A stretch of 64,000 nt of DNA from DASRDB01 sp035652815 (GTDB lineage: Bacteria; Chloroflexota; Ktedonobacteria; Ktedonobacterales; Ktedonobacteraceae): NCBI GenBank assembly GCA_035652815.1, contig DASRDB010000003.1, positions 310,001 to 374,000 on the forward strand, read 5' to 3'. The notes beneath the pieces were generated by a model. The model worked only from the letters and a program-made list of their open reading frames with translations. It ran no database searches and was not told the DNA's origin. Numbering within the stretch: the first letter of the stretch is position 1; every line of letters begins with the position of its first letter. Below are positions 26,336 through 34,722 of this stretch, piece after piece. The translations under genes and the position numbers were made by a program.

Positions 26336-26995
26336 ATGTCAGCGCAAGGGCCAGCGGCGGAAAAAATTTTGCGCCGCCTGAAAGGGTTGAGCCAGCACTT
26401 AAACGAGGGCGAAGTACCGCTCTTCACGCTGCCTGCTATCTGGGATGGCGGGCAGAGCGAACACAGCACCCCATGCGAAATTGTGCTTACCAACCAGCGC
26501 GTGATGGGCTTTTATTATGCCAGCTTTCCACGAGAACGGCTCTTTCTCGACGCGCTCGCCCTGCCAGGCATTCAGGTTGTCTCGCTGCGGCAGAAATCCT
26601 TCGAGCCGCTATTCCGCGAATTATTGCTCAGCGAGGGGCAGCGCAAAGTGTATATCCGCGCGCCACGCGCCAAAATCGAAAGCCTGTACGCCGCCATTCA
26701 CTCCGCGCTGGAACAATACGCGCCGGAATCTCAGGTCAAGCTTTCAAATGGGGAGCCTGCTTCTGCCACCACTACAACACGCTCCAACCCAACCTTCGGT
26801 CGCCAGGAAATCCGGGCCACGTTTGAATATTCACCCCTGGCTATTACGCTGCTCTTTCTGGGCGGGCTGCTGCTGGAAATTATTGGCGCGCTTCTCTGGG
26901 CAGGTACCCATAGCGCGCAAACTGGCCTGCCTCTATGCATCGCGGGGATTGTTGCTGTGATTACCGCATTCCTCATTCTCCGGCAGCGTAGATAA
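26336..26995 (+). CDS. Protein with PH-like N-terminal domain and two C-terminal membrane helices
   Basis: 219 residues. Residues about 20-120 have the feel of a bacterial PH/GRAM-type domain (EGEVPLFTLPAIWD, IVLTNQRVMGFYY, RLFLDALALPGIQVVSLRQ), a recurrent pattern in such domains. A linker rich in Ser and Thr follows, then two hydrophobic helices (PLAITLLFLGGLLLEIIGAL; LPLCIAGIVAVITAFLIL) and a basic end. AGAGGGA precedes the ATG. The domain assignment is tentative and function unknown. Confidence 0.6.
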   Translation: MSAQGPAAEKILRRLKGLSQHLNEGEVPLFTLPAIWDGGQSEHSTPCEIVLTNQRVMGFYYASFPRERLFLDALALPGIQVVSLRQKSFEPLFRELLLSEGQRKVYIRAPRAKIESLYAAIHSALEQYAPESQVKLSNGEPASATTTTRSNPTFGRQEIRATFEYSPLAITLLFLGGLLLEIIGALLWAGTHSAQTGLPLCIAGIVAVITAFLILRQRR

Positions 26996-27019
26996 GCGGC
27001 CTTTCTCCATTGCCCAATA

Positions 27020-28411
27020 TCAACCCTGGCTCACCAGTTGTTGCGCAAGCTGCTGCTCTGCCGCACTTGCGACTGGCAAGAAGGGCCAGTAACGATGCGC
27101 GGTCTCGTTCGCTGCCAGCAAAACACCGAAGCGATGCAGGCAATAGGCCACAGGTAAAGCAGTTGGAGAAGGAATCGGCGGCCCATTCGCCTCTGTGCTG
27201 GCAGTGACAACTACAAGACATCCATCCGCTCTATTGGCCGCAGGTATTAACTCGAACATCGATGGCACTTGCTGGGATTTGTATGGGAACATAGCGGCCA
27301 GATTATAGGCATCAGCAACCGCCGTATCACAGACAGGATCGGAAAACGGCAAATCCGGCTCGTTAGAGTCAGTCTCGACATGCCAGGTTGTTCCATTCCA
27401 GGAGATAGCAAGCGGCATGATATGCTCGTTATGCATGCCGCCAATGAAAGTATCGGGCTGATTCGCCTCGACCATTGTTCCATCCAGAGTGGTAAACGTC
27501 CAGAACACATGGGCAATAGCAAACGCTTGCCAGGTTCTGCGAGAATGCGGTACACCCATCATGTAGTTGAACAGGGAAAGCGAACAAAACAGGCGGCAAT
27601 CATAGCCATTAAAAATGCATTCCCCATCACTACAGGGAGCGGTTGGCGCGGTATCCAGGTCTAACTGATATGAGAGCGTGGCGTGTAAAGGCTGCGTTGC
27701 CACCTTATAGCAAATCACGGAATTGGCAGCTAACTTGCAAGGCTGTTGTCCACTGGTAGACGAACTCCAGGGCTGAGCGTAGAACTCACCGGGCTGCACA
27801 ACAGCACTCACTTGATTATCGTTCAGCGCAGCCTGAACTGCCGATACTAAAGCTGAACGTTGATCGGCGGCTAACAGTCGCAGCGAGGGGAAAAAGGTGA
27901 GTACGGGATATTGATCCGACCCACTTCCACCTACATGAAAAATGGAATATCTGCAGGTATCGCCATTGTCCCCCATAGGGACTGACAGGATGCAGCGTTG
28001 CGGAGCGAAAGGAGCGGCGCGCCACTCGAGTACATATCGCCCGGCAGTGAAGCGTATAAGTACATTATTTCCCGCTACAACGGGTGAAGCCCTTTTGCCA
28101 TCCACAAATAGCTGTCCCCAGGGCGGATCGGCCAGTATACCATAGAAGAAATTCGATGGCTGGCTGGTCGCAGAAGGCGAGATCAGGCTATTCTGAACCA
28201 GCAAGTCACGCAGGGGCGCGAAGCTGATCGCGATAATACCAAGCATCACAATACAGATGGTAATAACCGTGATAGGTCGCCGGTACTTGCGCGCAACAAA
28301 ATGAGGATGCCCAAAGCCGCGAAATATGCTACTATCGCCCGTTCGCGGGTCATCCAGATCAGTGATCTCGATATCGTCTTCCTGTAAAAAATCCCGCTCT
28401 TGCTCGTCCAT
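27020..28411 (-). CDS. Single-pass membrane protein with large extracellular part, function unknown
   Basis: 463 residues. An acidic cytoplasmic N-terminus (EEDIEITDLDD-like) of about 45 residues precedes one transmembrane helix (ITVITICIVMLGIIAISF). A long exported part follows with a PEGA-like opening (WGQLFVDGKRASPVVAG, FTAGRYVLEW) and several Cys residues (CDGECIFNGYDCRLFC) that could form disulfides. No catalytic motif is recognised. GGAG lies 9 bases before ATG 28411. It is divergent from the small gene at 28576. Confidence 0.7.
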   Translation of the reverse strand: MDEQERDFLQEDDIEITDLDDPRTGDSSIFRGFGHPHFVARKYRRPITVITICIVMLGIIAISFAPLRDLLVQNSLISPSATSQPSNFFYGILADPPWGQLFVDGKRASPVVAGNNVLIRFTAGRYVLEWRAAPFAPQRCILSVPMGDNGDTCRYSIFHVGGSGSDQYPVLTFFPSLRLLAADQRSALVSAVQAALNDNQVSAVVQPGEFYAQPWSSSTSGQQPCKLAANSVICYKVATQPLHATLSYQLDLDTAPTAPCSDGECIFNGYDCRLFCSLSLFNYMMGVPHSRRTWQAFAIAHVFWTFTTLDGTMVEANQPDTFIGGMHNEHIMPLAISWNGTTWHVETDSNEPDLPFSDPVCDTAVADAYNLAAMFPYKSQQVPSMFELIPAANRADGCLVVVTASTEANGPPIPSPTALPVAYCLHRFGVLLAANETAHRYWPFLPVASAAEQQLAQQLVSQG

Positions 28412-28575
28412 TCGGGAGACTCCATGCTAGATGTCATACCGAGCATATTATACATCTTTGGCTGAAGAGGGGCTGAAAGATGGGCCGCTGATCTACAGAA
28501 GAGATTTTCTCGTATCTTTCAAACATAAAAAGCAAACCTTCTCATTAAATGAGAAAAGCGATAAGGAGAACTTGC

Positions 28576-28863
28576 ATGTACGCAGTAATCAACCATCTAC
28601 ACCTCACTATCCCTGTTGACCAGCTCCGGCCCGGACTCGAGCAAGAAGCGAGGGCTATACTTACAAGCCAGCCCGGCTTCCATGCCTTCTATTTTGTCAA
28701 GCACACAGACGACCAGGCAACCGTCATTCTCCTATGGGAAACGGTGAGCGATGCCGAAAATGGAGCAAAAGTTTTTGGCCCAACCTGGTTCGCCAAAAAT
28801 ATCGCACCCTACCTGGCAAGCCCACAAGGACGCAGCCTGGGTGAGGTGATTGTGCAATATTAA
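28576..28863 (+). CDS. Dimeric alpha/beta-barrel (ABM-like) protein
   Basis: 95 residues. The pattern is an N-terminal strand (YAVINHLHLTIPVDQL), a helix, a strand (GFHAFYFVKHTDDQATVILLW) and a second helix, matching antibiotic biosynthesis monooxygenase-like ferredoxin folds. Such proteins are often dimeric and bind small aromatics or heme, but no substrate can be assigned. AAGGAG precedes ATG 28576. The stop codon is directly followed by the MITE at 28864. Confidence 0.65.
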   Translation: MYAVINHLHLTIPVDQLRPGLEQEARAILTSQPGFHAFYFVKHTDDQATVILLWETVSDAENGAKVFGPTWFAKNIAPYLASPQGRSLGEVIVQY

Positions 28864-28952
28864 TAGAGTGTGTCCGAAAAGGTTTCTCAAGCGACATAAG
28901 CAGGTTGTCTCTTTCCCTGTCCCACTTGAGGAGCCTTTTCGGACACACTCTA
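28864..28952. mobile_element. 89-bp MITE-like element with TAGAGTGTGTCCG ends
   Basis: Terminal inverted repeats TAGAGTGTGTCCGAAAAGG are perfect over 19 bases and continue with CTCAAG after a short mismatch (28864-28891 against 28925-28952). The body is only about 33 bases and non-coding. The ends resemble those of some IS5/IS630-type elements; a TA duplication is possible. It marks the left edge of the CRISPR locus. Confidence 0.7.
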
Positions 28953-28979
28953 GGTACAACGTAAAAATAACAGGCGTTC

Positions 28980-29870
28980 TTATCTTAACGCACCATCAAT
29001 AGTTGAGATAAGCAGACTGGTATCATCTTCTGACAGGGTATGCCTGTCGAAATCATAACCTGTCAAAGAGATGATTTTAATACGGGAAGCGTCAGCAATC
29101 GCCTCGTGTGCAGTTTCTTGTTGTACAGTAATAGCATAGAAGGTTTGCGTATACGTTCCTATATGACGGACGGCATTACTTAATTGCTTAATACCATCCA
29201 GCTTTTTGCCACTGTTTCCTGCTTTTGCTTCTATAATGGCAAACCGATTTTCAAAGCGAATGGCAACGTCAATATCGATCTGTCCATTCATAGCCTTCAC
29301 ACCCATCATCACTTCGTATCCTTGCTCACGCAGAGTCTCACTTAACACCTCTTCAAATGGGCTTCCCTCGGAACGCTTAGGGCCATATTCATCCCATTTA
29401 CGTGGCCCGAAGTGAATATTGAACAAGTCCACAAGCCGCACACATTCTGGTAATACGGCCTTAGAGTCTAATCGGAGTTGCCCGTCCATCCAAATATAAT
29501 GGTAAACCTGGTTCTGCTTTCCTTCGCTTTGTAAATAAAAAACAGGAGCCTTGTATAGTTGCGCAACTTGATAGGCAGCTAAAGCCATAGCTTTGGTTCC
29601 ACCCGTTAAGTTAAAACTCATAGGTTGAGAAATCAAATCCTTATGCTGTGTCAGCTCTTGCTTAAGCGCTTCTACAATAGTCACAATATCGAAAGCGTGG
29701 GTCTGCAAGCCATAAACCTTGACTTCCTGCCGCAACGTTGCTTCCAATCTGTCGTACACAGGTTTTGTTCGGTCTGAATAGATGAGCAATACCTTATCAG
29801 GATGATAATGCCGTATCGGTAAAAGATTGGGAAGAGGTTGTTCTCCAATAAGAGCAATCATTAGTGTCAT
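28980..29870 (-). CDS. can2: Can2/Card1-like CARF nuclease (DUF1887)
   Basis: 296 residues. The N-terminal CARF-type domain (1-about 145) has LIGEQPLPNLLPIRHYHPDK and the ligand-loop motif NLTGGTKAMALAAYQ. The C-terminal half is a PD-(D/E)XK nuclease: GSPFEEVLSETLREQGYEV, IDIDVAIRFENRFAIIEAKA giving the D...E-x-K set. Can2/Card1 enzymes are known to be activated by cyclic tetra-adenylate and cleave nucleic acids, slowing host or phage growth. AGGA precedes ATG 29870. It is the last gene of the operon after the CARF-HTH and Csx15 genes; somewhat shorter than the known enzymes. Confidence 0.85.
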   Translation of the reverse strand: MTLMIALIGEQPLPNLLPIRHYHPDKVLLIYSDRTKPVYDRLEATLRQEVKVYGLQTHAFDIVTIVEALKQELTQHKDLISQPMSFNLTGGTKAMALAAYQVAQLYKAPVFYLQSEGKQNQVYHYIWMDGQLRLDSKAVLPECVRLVDLFNIHFGPRKWDEYGPKRSEGSPFEEVLSETLREQGYEVMMGVKAMNGQIDIDVAIRFENRFAIIEAKAGNSGKKLDGIKQLSNAVRHIGTYTQTFYAITVQQETAHEAIADASRIKIISLTGYDFDRHTLSEDDTSLLISTIDGALR

Positions 29871-29895
29871 CTCTTTTTCCTTTCACAGATAACCA

Positions 29896-30273
29896 TTACC
29901 GTCTCCACCTTGCTTCTTCGCGAATAAACTGTAGATTCAACAACTCTGCAACTTCATACCCAGGCAATGGATCATGCCTGGGCCGCAAGCGTATTAGCAT
30001 TGGGAAATGACCAATACGCCCATGTAGCTCGGCCAATAAGACAAAGGCAGCAGGTGCGTAACCTGGCGGGTTAATAAGAAGGGGACGAGTTTGCCATTCT
30101 TCGGATGTCAAGCCAACAGCATTGACAATGGAGACAATCTGTGGCGCAAGTGCCTCTGACTGGTCGATTTGCACAGGAAAGGCTCGCACCTCATCAATTG
30201 GGCGTCCGGCCAGCGTTTCGATCTGAGAGCGCTGTTCGGAAGTGAGCGGATGAGCAAAATTTAAAATAAGCAT
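29896..30273 (-). CDS. csx15: Csx15-like CRISPR-associated protein
   Basis: 125 residues, one domain. Family-like features are LNFAHPLTSEQRSQIETLAG at the start, FPVQIDQSEALAPQIVSIV, and PLLINPPGYAPAAFVLLAEL followed by HGRIGHFPMLIRLRP. Csx15 is a small CARF-like family found with type III systems; from memory it is linked with binding or removing cyclic oligoadenylate. GGGGGAAG precedes the ATG. The gap to the downstream nuclease gene is 25 bases, so signal control and nuclease are co-expressed. Family name is by recall; function inferred. Confidence 0.7.
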   Translation of the reverse strand: MLILNFAHPLTSEQRSQIETLAGRPIDEVRAFPVQIDQSEALAPQIVSIVNAVGLTSEEWQTRPLLINPPGYAPAAFVLLAELHGRIGHFPMLIRLRPRHDPLPGYEVAELLNLQFIREEARWRR

Positions 30274-30397
30274 GATTACTTCCCCCCGTAAAATATAGTG
30301 ATACTGTACCAGATTGAAAGTCAGTATACATCACAACTTCCTATGAAAAAAATCACAGTTCTTTCTGATGTCAAAGCCATGCTTAATACGCTATACT

Positions 30398-31273
30398 CTA
30401 CTCGTCAGGGACAGAGTGCTTTCGGAAACGCTCGCGCAGGAAGTGGTAGTCGAACGAATAATCATCGTCTAACTCCCAGGCATCCTTGCATTTCTTATAA
30501 ATTTCGGAAAGATGGGAACTAACGGTGTGCGGACTGATGACAAGCTGATTAGCTACTTCCTTTGGCGTTTTGCCCTGCACTACAAGTCGAAGTACCTGGT
30601 GTTGCGCTTTGGTAAGATTGTCAATAACCTGATTGCGGCGTTTTTGTTCTTCGGCTTCAACGATTTGGGAACGTAGAAGCTCCTGCGCGCTTGCATTATC
30701 ATCCACAGCAGGAGAAAAATACGTTTTCCAGGGAACAAAGGGTATTTCGATCAGATTCATCTGCTCGCCAGGTAAGATATGCATTCTCTTGCCGTCTTTG
30801 AGCCGATGCTTGAGTTCTTCAGGCATGTAGATATGCCAGATGTGGTCAATGTTGTGCTTAAAGTTGAGCTGGGCGGCTGAAATAGCGCTCAGAGCCATCA
30901 GTCTTCTACCGCCCGTGACCGACAGGTGGATGCAGCGCGGTTGCCGTTTCAGGTCGCGGATAAGCTGGTGGATGGTTTCAATCGCGCCAGTTGCACTCAT
31001 ATCATCTGTAACGTCGTCCAGCAATGTGTCTTCATCCAAGCGAAGAATGTGGGAGCGGAGATGAATGGTGCGATTAAAATGGCGATAGCGGTCGCTGACA
31101 AACTCCGCACTTAAGCATTGTAAGGAATGTTGTAAACGGGGTTGAGTAGCATGCGGATGAATAACGATGACTTCGCTGATGGGAAAACGAGGAAGGAGTA
31201 AATCTAACGTACAGGTAACAACCTGTGGCTGTCCGCCGAGCGTGGCAAGCAGTGTATGTGTATATTCCGGCAT
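30398..31273 (-). CDS. CARF domain fused to LuxR-type HTH: cyclic-oligoadenylate responsive regulator
   Basis: 291 residues. Residues 1-about 150 are a CARF domain of the NE0113/Csx14 kind: HTLLATLGGQPQVVTCTLDL at the start and LSVTGGRRLMALSA (GGRR at 121-124) in the ligand loop. After a helical linker (195-215) a GerE/LuxR HTH covers about 219-265: LTKAQHQVLRLVVQGKTPKE and ISPHTVSSHLSEIYKKC. This couples second-messenger sensing to DNA binding. Known CRISPR regulators of this logic (Csa3) carry a winged HTH of another class. TAGGAG precedes ATG. The gene is divergent from AAA-Csx3 with 52 bases between starts, so it may control both directions. Confidence 0.8.
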   Translation of the reverse strand: MPEYTHTLLATLGGQPQVVTCTLDLLLPRFPISEVIVIHPHATQPRLQHSLQCLSAEFVSDRYRHFNRTIHLRSHILRLDEDTLLDDVTDDMSATGAIETIHQLIRDLKRQPRCIHLSVTGGRRLMALSAISAAQLNFKHNIDHIWHIYMPEELKHRLKDGKRMHILPGEQMNLIEIPFVPWKTYFSPAVDDNASAQELLRSQIVEAEEQKRRNQVIDNLTKAQHQVLRLVVQGKTPKEVANQLVISPHTVSSHLSEIYKKCKDAWELDDDYSFDYHFLRERFRKHSVPDE

Positions 31274-31325
31274 TGTTGCTCCTACTACGTCTTTGATTGT
31301 TGTTCCTTAAAAAGGAGTTTTGACT

Positions 31326-32507
31326 ATGGTGAATATGTTACCTGCGATTATCATTGGTGGCCCACCGCACGCGGGCAAATCGACGCTGACCTACAACCTG
31401 ACACGGGCGTTACGCCAACGACGTGTTGATCATTTCGTCATTCGTGCCTGCCCCGATTACGAAGGCGATTGGACCCAGGAGATCGACCAGAGAAGCGTTG
31501 ATCGTATTCGTTTCAAAGGAGAATGGACTCCCGAGGTGGTACAACATATTTGTACTTCCCTGCAAAACCGCCATTTTCCTCTGCTGGTAGACCTCGGTGG
31601 ACGCCCAAAGGAATGGCAGACAGTCATTCTTCGGCATTGTACCCACTCCATCCTTCTGCTCAAGCCAGGCGATGAAGCTACCATCCAGTTCTGGCGCAAC
31701 CTGGTAATAGCTCACGGTCTCCAACCTATCGCCGACCTGTATTCTGAATTGGAAGGCATTTCTACCATCAACGAAACAGCTCCTGTTATTCGCGGAACTC
31801 TGACCGGTTTAGAAAGGGATACGCTTCTAGAAGACAACACCTTATTCAATATATTGGTTGATCGTGTGGCCGATCTCTTCACCTCATTTTCTTCTGAGGA
31901 TCTGCGACAAAAACATTTTGATGCAGCGCCAGCTCAACTAATAGATGTTGACGACTACGTCGAAAGCAAAGACCCGAAAACGCTCCGGTGGAAACCCGAA
32001 TGGATCGAGGGATTTCTAACGACCGTTCCTCGCAATACGTCGATCGCCATCTATGGACACGGCACACCCTGGTTATATGGTTCACTTGCGCTGCTTAGCG
32101 GTTCACAACCATTCTACCAGTTTGATGGACGCCTCGGCTGGGTGACACCTCCTTCACTTCAGATTGGTACAGAACATGTTCCAGCAATAAACATTCATGT
32201 AGATACCCGCGAAGGGGTCACTGTACTTACTGTTCGACCGCTCAATGACCATCTCGAGTATGATATAGTCAGCAGCGTGCCTTTTCCACCGGTTCCAAAG
32301 GATCGTGGGCTGATCTTCAACGGCAGAATGCCCCTCTGGTTAGTCACCGCGTTAGTACGCCTCTATGATTCGCTTGTTGTTCCCTGGATCGCCTGTTATG
32401 AGCCTCGCATGGACGGAGCCATCATCGTAACATCGCGGGTTCCAACACATACCATCGGCCAACTTGTGCCGGTAACACTTCCAGAAGAACCTCGCTTATC
32501 ACAGTAG
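31326..32507 (+). CDS. csx3: AAA ATPase-Csx3 fusion (putative ring nuclease)
   Basis: 393 residues. The N-terminus has a P-loop, IIIGGPPHAGKSTLTYNLTR, and a kinase-like region (residues to about 200). The C-terminal part (about 285-390) matches Csx3: LIFNGRMPLWLVTALVRLYD, then YEPRMDGAIIVTSR and HTIGQLVPV. Csx3 (Crn3) proteins degrade cyclic tetra-adenylate, and fused AAA forms are known in other type III loci. It should therefore switch the response off. The frame begins at TTG 31320, but ATG 31326 has AAGGAG 8 bases upstream. First gene of the right-hand operon. Confidence 0.8.
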   Translation: MVNMLPAIIIGGPPHAGKSTLTYNLTRALRQRRVDHFVIRACPDYEGDWTQEIDQRSVDRIRFKGEWTPEVVQHICTSLQNRHFPLLVDLGGRPKEWQTVILRHCTHSILLLKPGDEATIQFWRNLVIAHGLQPIADLYSELEGISTINETAPVIRGTLTGLERDTLLEDNTLFNILVDRVADLFTSFSSEDLRQKHFDAAPAQLIDVDDYVESKDPKTLRWKPEWIEGFLTTVPRNTSIAIYGHGTPWLYGSLALLSGSQPFYQFDGRLGWVTPPSLQIGTEHVPAINIHVDTREGVTVLTVRPLNDHLEYDIVSSVPFPPVPKDRGLIFNGRMPLWLVTALVRLYDSLVVPWIACYEPRMDGAIIVTSRVPTHTIGQLVPVTLPEEPRLSQ

Positions 32508-32557
32508 CCATTCTATCATAGATGATGGAATAAATCAGGAATTTAGGATAGAATGGC
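32507..32557. repeat. Inverted repeat between csx3 and cas6
   Basis: GCCATTCTATC (32507-32517) and GATAGAATGGC (32547-32557) are perfect complements with a 29-base loop. It lies in the only sizeable gap before cas6 and could reduce read-through or stabilise the upstream message. No T run. Confidence 0.55.
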
Positions 32558-32592
32558 GAATTGAGGTTTGTTTTTTATCGAAAGGGCGGTAT

Positions 32593-33546
32593 ATGGATAT
32601 TCCGTTGACATCTACAGCGCCTTCAAGGCTCTATGCATTTTTGTTGAAGCTGCGCCCAATTCAAGAAGGCACGCTGATGCCGTTTTCGGGCGAATTAGTT
32701 CACGCGGCCTGGTTGCACTGGATACGGGCTGCCGCGCCAGAAGTGGCGGAATGGCTACACGAAGGAAATAAGCGGCGTCTATTCACCTGTTCCTCTTTGC
32801 AGTTTCCCTTATCGCCCGCCAAACTACTTGATGTAGAGCAAAACAACATACATTGGCCGCTCTTGCCCGAAAAAACTTATACCATTCGCATCACCCTGCT
32901 GCTAGGCGAACTCTTCCCTCTGTTCTACCAGGCGCTCACCGACTTCAAATCAAGCAGCAACTTGCGTAGCAAACCGCCCTTTATCCGCCTGGGCAAACAA
33001 TCCCTGCTGCTTGAGGAAGTCATTCTCGAAGAACACGATCTCACCGGCTGGACAGGCTTCACCTCATTTACGGACATGGTAGAGCGGGTGAGAAATCGGA
33101 AAACCAACGACTTCCTGAAGTTCGAGTTCGACTCCATCACGTCGTTCAATCGGGGCAATGCTAAAAATCGGGCCTATGGCAACTATATGGCGCTGCTGCC
33201 GCTTCCCCACTACGTTTTTCCCTATCTCGCCAGACGGTGGCAGGACCTGGCTCCTGCCGAACTTGCCCATCTGGTGAACCCTGAACTTATCGAGCAATAC
33301 GCCTTAGACGAAGGCATCGTGATCACCGACTATTACCTGAGACCTCATGTTGTCAAGTTCACTACCCATTGGCAACACGGCTTCATTGGCATGTGCAAAT
33401 ACCAACTTCGCGGCCCCGACGAGCCTGCAACTCAGGAAGATGGACTAACGCTGAAGCAGCAGGTGAAATTGCTGGGGGAACTGGCGTTTTATACGGGCGT
33501 GGGGTATAAGACGACGATGGGGATGGGGAGGGGGAGGGTGATATAG
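32593..33546 (+). CDS. cas6: CRISPR RNA-processing endoribonuclease Cas6
   Basis: 317 residues with the two-RAMP-fold layout of Cas6. The N-terminal half has LTSTAPSRLYAFLLKLRPIQ and PFSGELVHAAWLHWI, and the C-terminus ends in the glycine-rich GVGYKTTMGMGRGRV loop that marks Cas6. A His-rich segment near HAAWLHW may supply catalytic residues. It would cleave the repeat in pre-crRNA, yet no array is in the window, so it must serve arrays elsewhere. AAAGGGCGG precedes the ATG. Confidence 0.88.
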   Translation: MDIPLTSTAPSRLYAFLLKLRPIQEGTLMPFSGELVHAAWLHWIRAAAPEVAEWLHEGNKRRLFTCSSLQFPLSPAKLLDVEQNNIHWPLLPEKTYTIRITLLLGELFPLFYQALTDFKSSSNLRSKPPFIRLGKQSLLLEEVILEEHDLTGWTGFTSFTDMVERVRNRKTNDFLKFEFDSITSFNRGNAKNRAYGNYMALLPLPHYVFPYLARRWQDLAPAELAHLVNPELIEQYALDEGIVITDYYLRPHVVKFTTHWQHGFIGMCKYQLRGPDEPATQEDGLTLKQQVKLLGELAFYTGVGYKTTMGMGRGRVI

Positions 33547-33558
33547 CGAGATAGAAAA

Positions 33559-34071
33559 ATGACATCAACCATTAAAACAATCCAGACAATAGCACGAGCC
33601 TATCAGCAGATATGCTCAGGGGAAGACCCCTGGATTGCTTTAGGCAATTTCAGAAACGCCTGGTATGGTTACGCGAAGGATAATCGGTTAGCCCTGGTAA
33701 GTGAACCAATAGCAGAACCGGAACCTGACACTTTACATACACGTCGTTGGGCTGCCTTCTGCGCCGCCTCTGTCGAGTTTCTTTGCGATCGCTATAATGT
33801 CCCTTGCCCAGAGTGGGTACATCAGCCGCGTTATATCCTCACAGCACCCTGGTGGCCAGAATACACGCGAAGTCTTTCCACCCGCATAAAATTAATGCAT
33901 ACCACCCCAACACCTTTTCTCCGACGCCATATCTTCTGCGGCAACCGGCTCTTCCAAAACAAATACGAAATGAGCGCCTGGGTACAAGAAGCCAGAGCCA
34001 AAGGAATTACGAATCCCGTGGAAATTTTCCGCTATGCTCGACAAAAAGAAATTAGTATTCATGGTGGGTAG
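33559..34071 (+). CDS. Unknown protein in the CRISPR locus
   Basis: 170 residues, soluble, no signal peptide or transmembrane segment. Visible landmarks are TIARAYQQICSGEDPWIALG, a central WAAFCAASVEFLCDRYNVPC, and the C-terminal run TPTPFLRRHIFCGNRLFQNK ending in EIFRYARQKEI. Similar short proteins with a TPxPF-RR-IF motif occur, as far as I recall, next to nucleotidyltransferase or toxin-antitoxin genes, but I cannot name a family. It starts 12 bases after cas6, so it is probably translated from the same message. Confidence 0.55.
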   Translation: MTSTIKTIQTIARAYQQICSGEDPWIALGNFRNAWYGYAKDNRLALVSEPIAEPEPDTLHTRRWAAFCAASVEFLCDRYNVPCPEWVHQPRYILTAPWWPEYTRSLSTRIKLMHTTPTPFLRRHIFCGNRLFQNKYEMSAWVQEARAKGITNPVEIFRYARQKEISIHGG

Positions 34072-34282
34072 GGGATGCCTTTCACAAGCTACATTTAATA
34101 TTCAACTACATCTTGCATTATATTAATGATATATATAGAACTGTTGACCTCAAAAATTTCAATCATTCCAAATTGGCATAATTCTACTATTGAAGAATCT
34201 ATTTTTGTGTGCTATATTCTATAGCAGAATGTGTCAAATTGACGCATCTAGCATATTGTACAATCCGAAAGGAGTAAAGCTT

Positions 34283-34507
34283 ATGGACTGTGTTCCTAAA
34301 AAGAAGGACCTTCTAGATTTCACGAGTCTACGTAGCAATGTAAAGTCACTTTTGTCACAGCTCTTTCTAATCGTTGTCTTGATCGCTTTCCTGGTAGTTG
34401 CTTACCTGATTACCAGGAATGAGCAGTTGCTTACCATCATTCATATGTTGGTGGTGGCATTTCTTATGAAGTTGGGTGTACCCTTGCCAACGAGCCCAAC
34501 CAATTAA
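34283..34507 (+). CDS. Small two-helix membrane protein in the CRISPR locus
   Basis: 74 residues. AAAGGAG stands 7 bases before ATG 34283, although the frame is open from 34190. A polar N-terminus of about 25 residues precedes two hydrophobic helices (LSQLFLIVVLIAFLVVAYLI and LLTIIHMLVVAFLMKLGV) split by RNEQ. It is immediately followed by a strong terminator, so it is the last gene of the csx3-cas6 unit or has its own promoter in the 211-base gap before it. Membrane proteins are known type III effectors, but those carry a CARF domain, which is absent here. Confidence 0.65.
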   Translation: MDCVPKKKDLLDFTSLRSNVKSLLSQLFLIVVLIAFLVVAYLITRNEQLLTIIHMLVVAFLMKLGVPLPTSPTN

Positions 34508-34575
34508 AAAAGCCAGCGTCTGTTGCCTGCTTGGCACGTACATCAAGCAGGCAACAGACGCTGGCTTTTTTTCTC
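34506..34575 (+). terminator. Strong intrinsic terminator before the cas10 operon
   Basis: AAAAAGCCAGCGTCTGTTGC and the rest of the left arm (34506-34532) pair perfectly with 34545-34572, a stem of about 26 bases, followed by a run of T. It separates the cas6 unit from the cas10 operon; the flanking A and T runs make it work on both strands. Confidence 0.9.
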
Positions 34576-34601
34576 TGTATATGCTATATTAGTAAACGCG
34601 A

Positions 34602-34650
34602 GGAATGTTATTAGAACCTCTTCGAGAAGATTGAAACTGACTAACATTCC
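34602..34650 (+). repeat. Solitary CRISPR-repeat-like unit within a hairpin
   Basis: The segment ending at 34637 has the shape of a type III repeat: TTAGAACCTCTTCGAGAAG then ATTGAAAC, with an internal TCTTC-GA-GAAGA stem and the canonical ATTGAAAC end. GGAATGTTA (34602-34610) pairs with TAACATTCC (34642-34650), so the unit also lies in a larger hairpin. No second copy is found in the window, so this is not an array. Confidence 0.4.
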
Positions 34651-34722
34651 TACGAGGACTTCTGGCCTCTAGTCGTTGAGTAACTTGCTCAATGCCCGTT
34701 CGGGTTTATCAAAGGAAGTAAC

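Noticed and set aside
34602..34650. CRISPR array before cas10
   Set aside because: Only one repeat-like unit exists; no second copy or regular spacing is found in the window.
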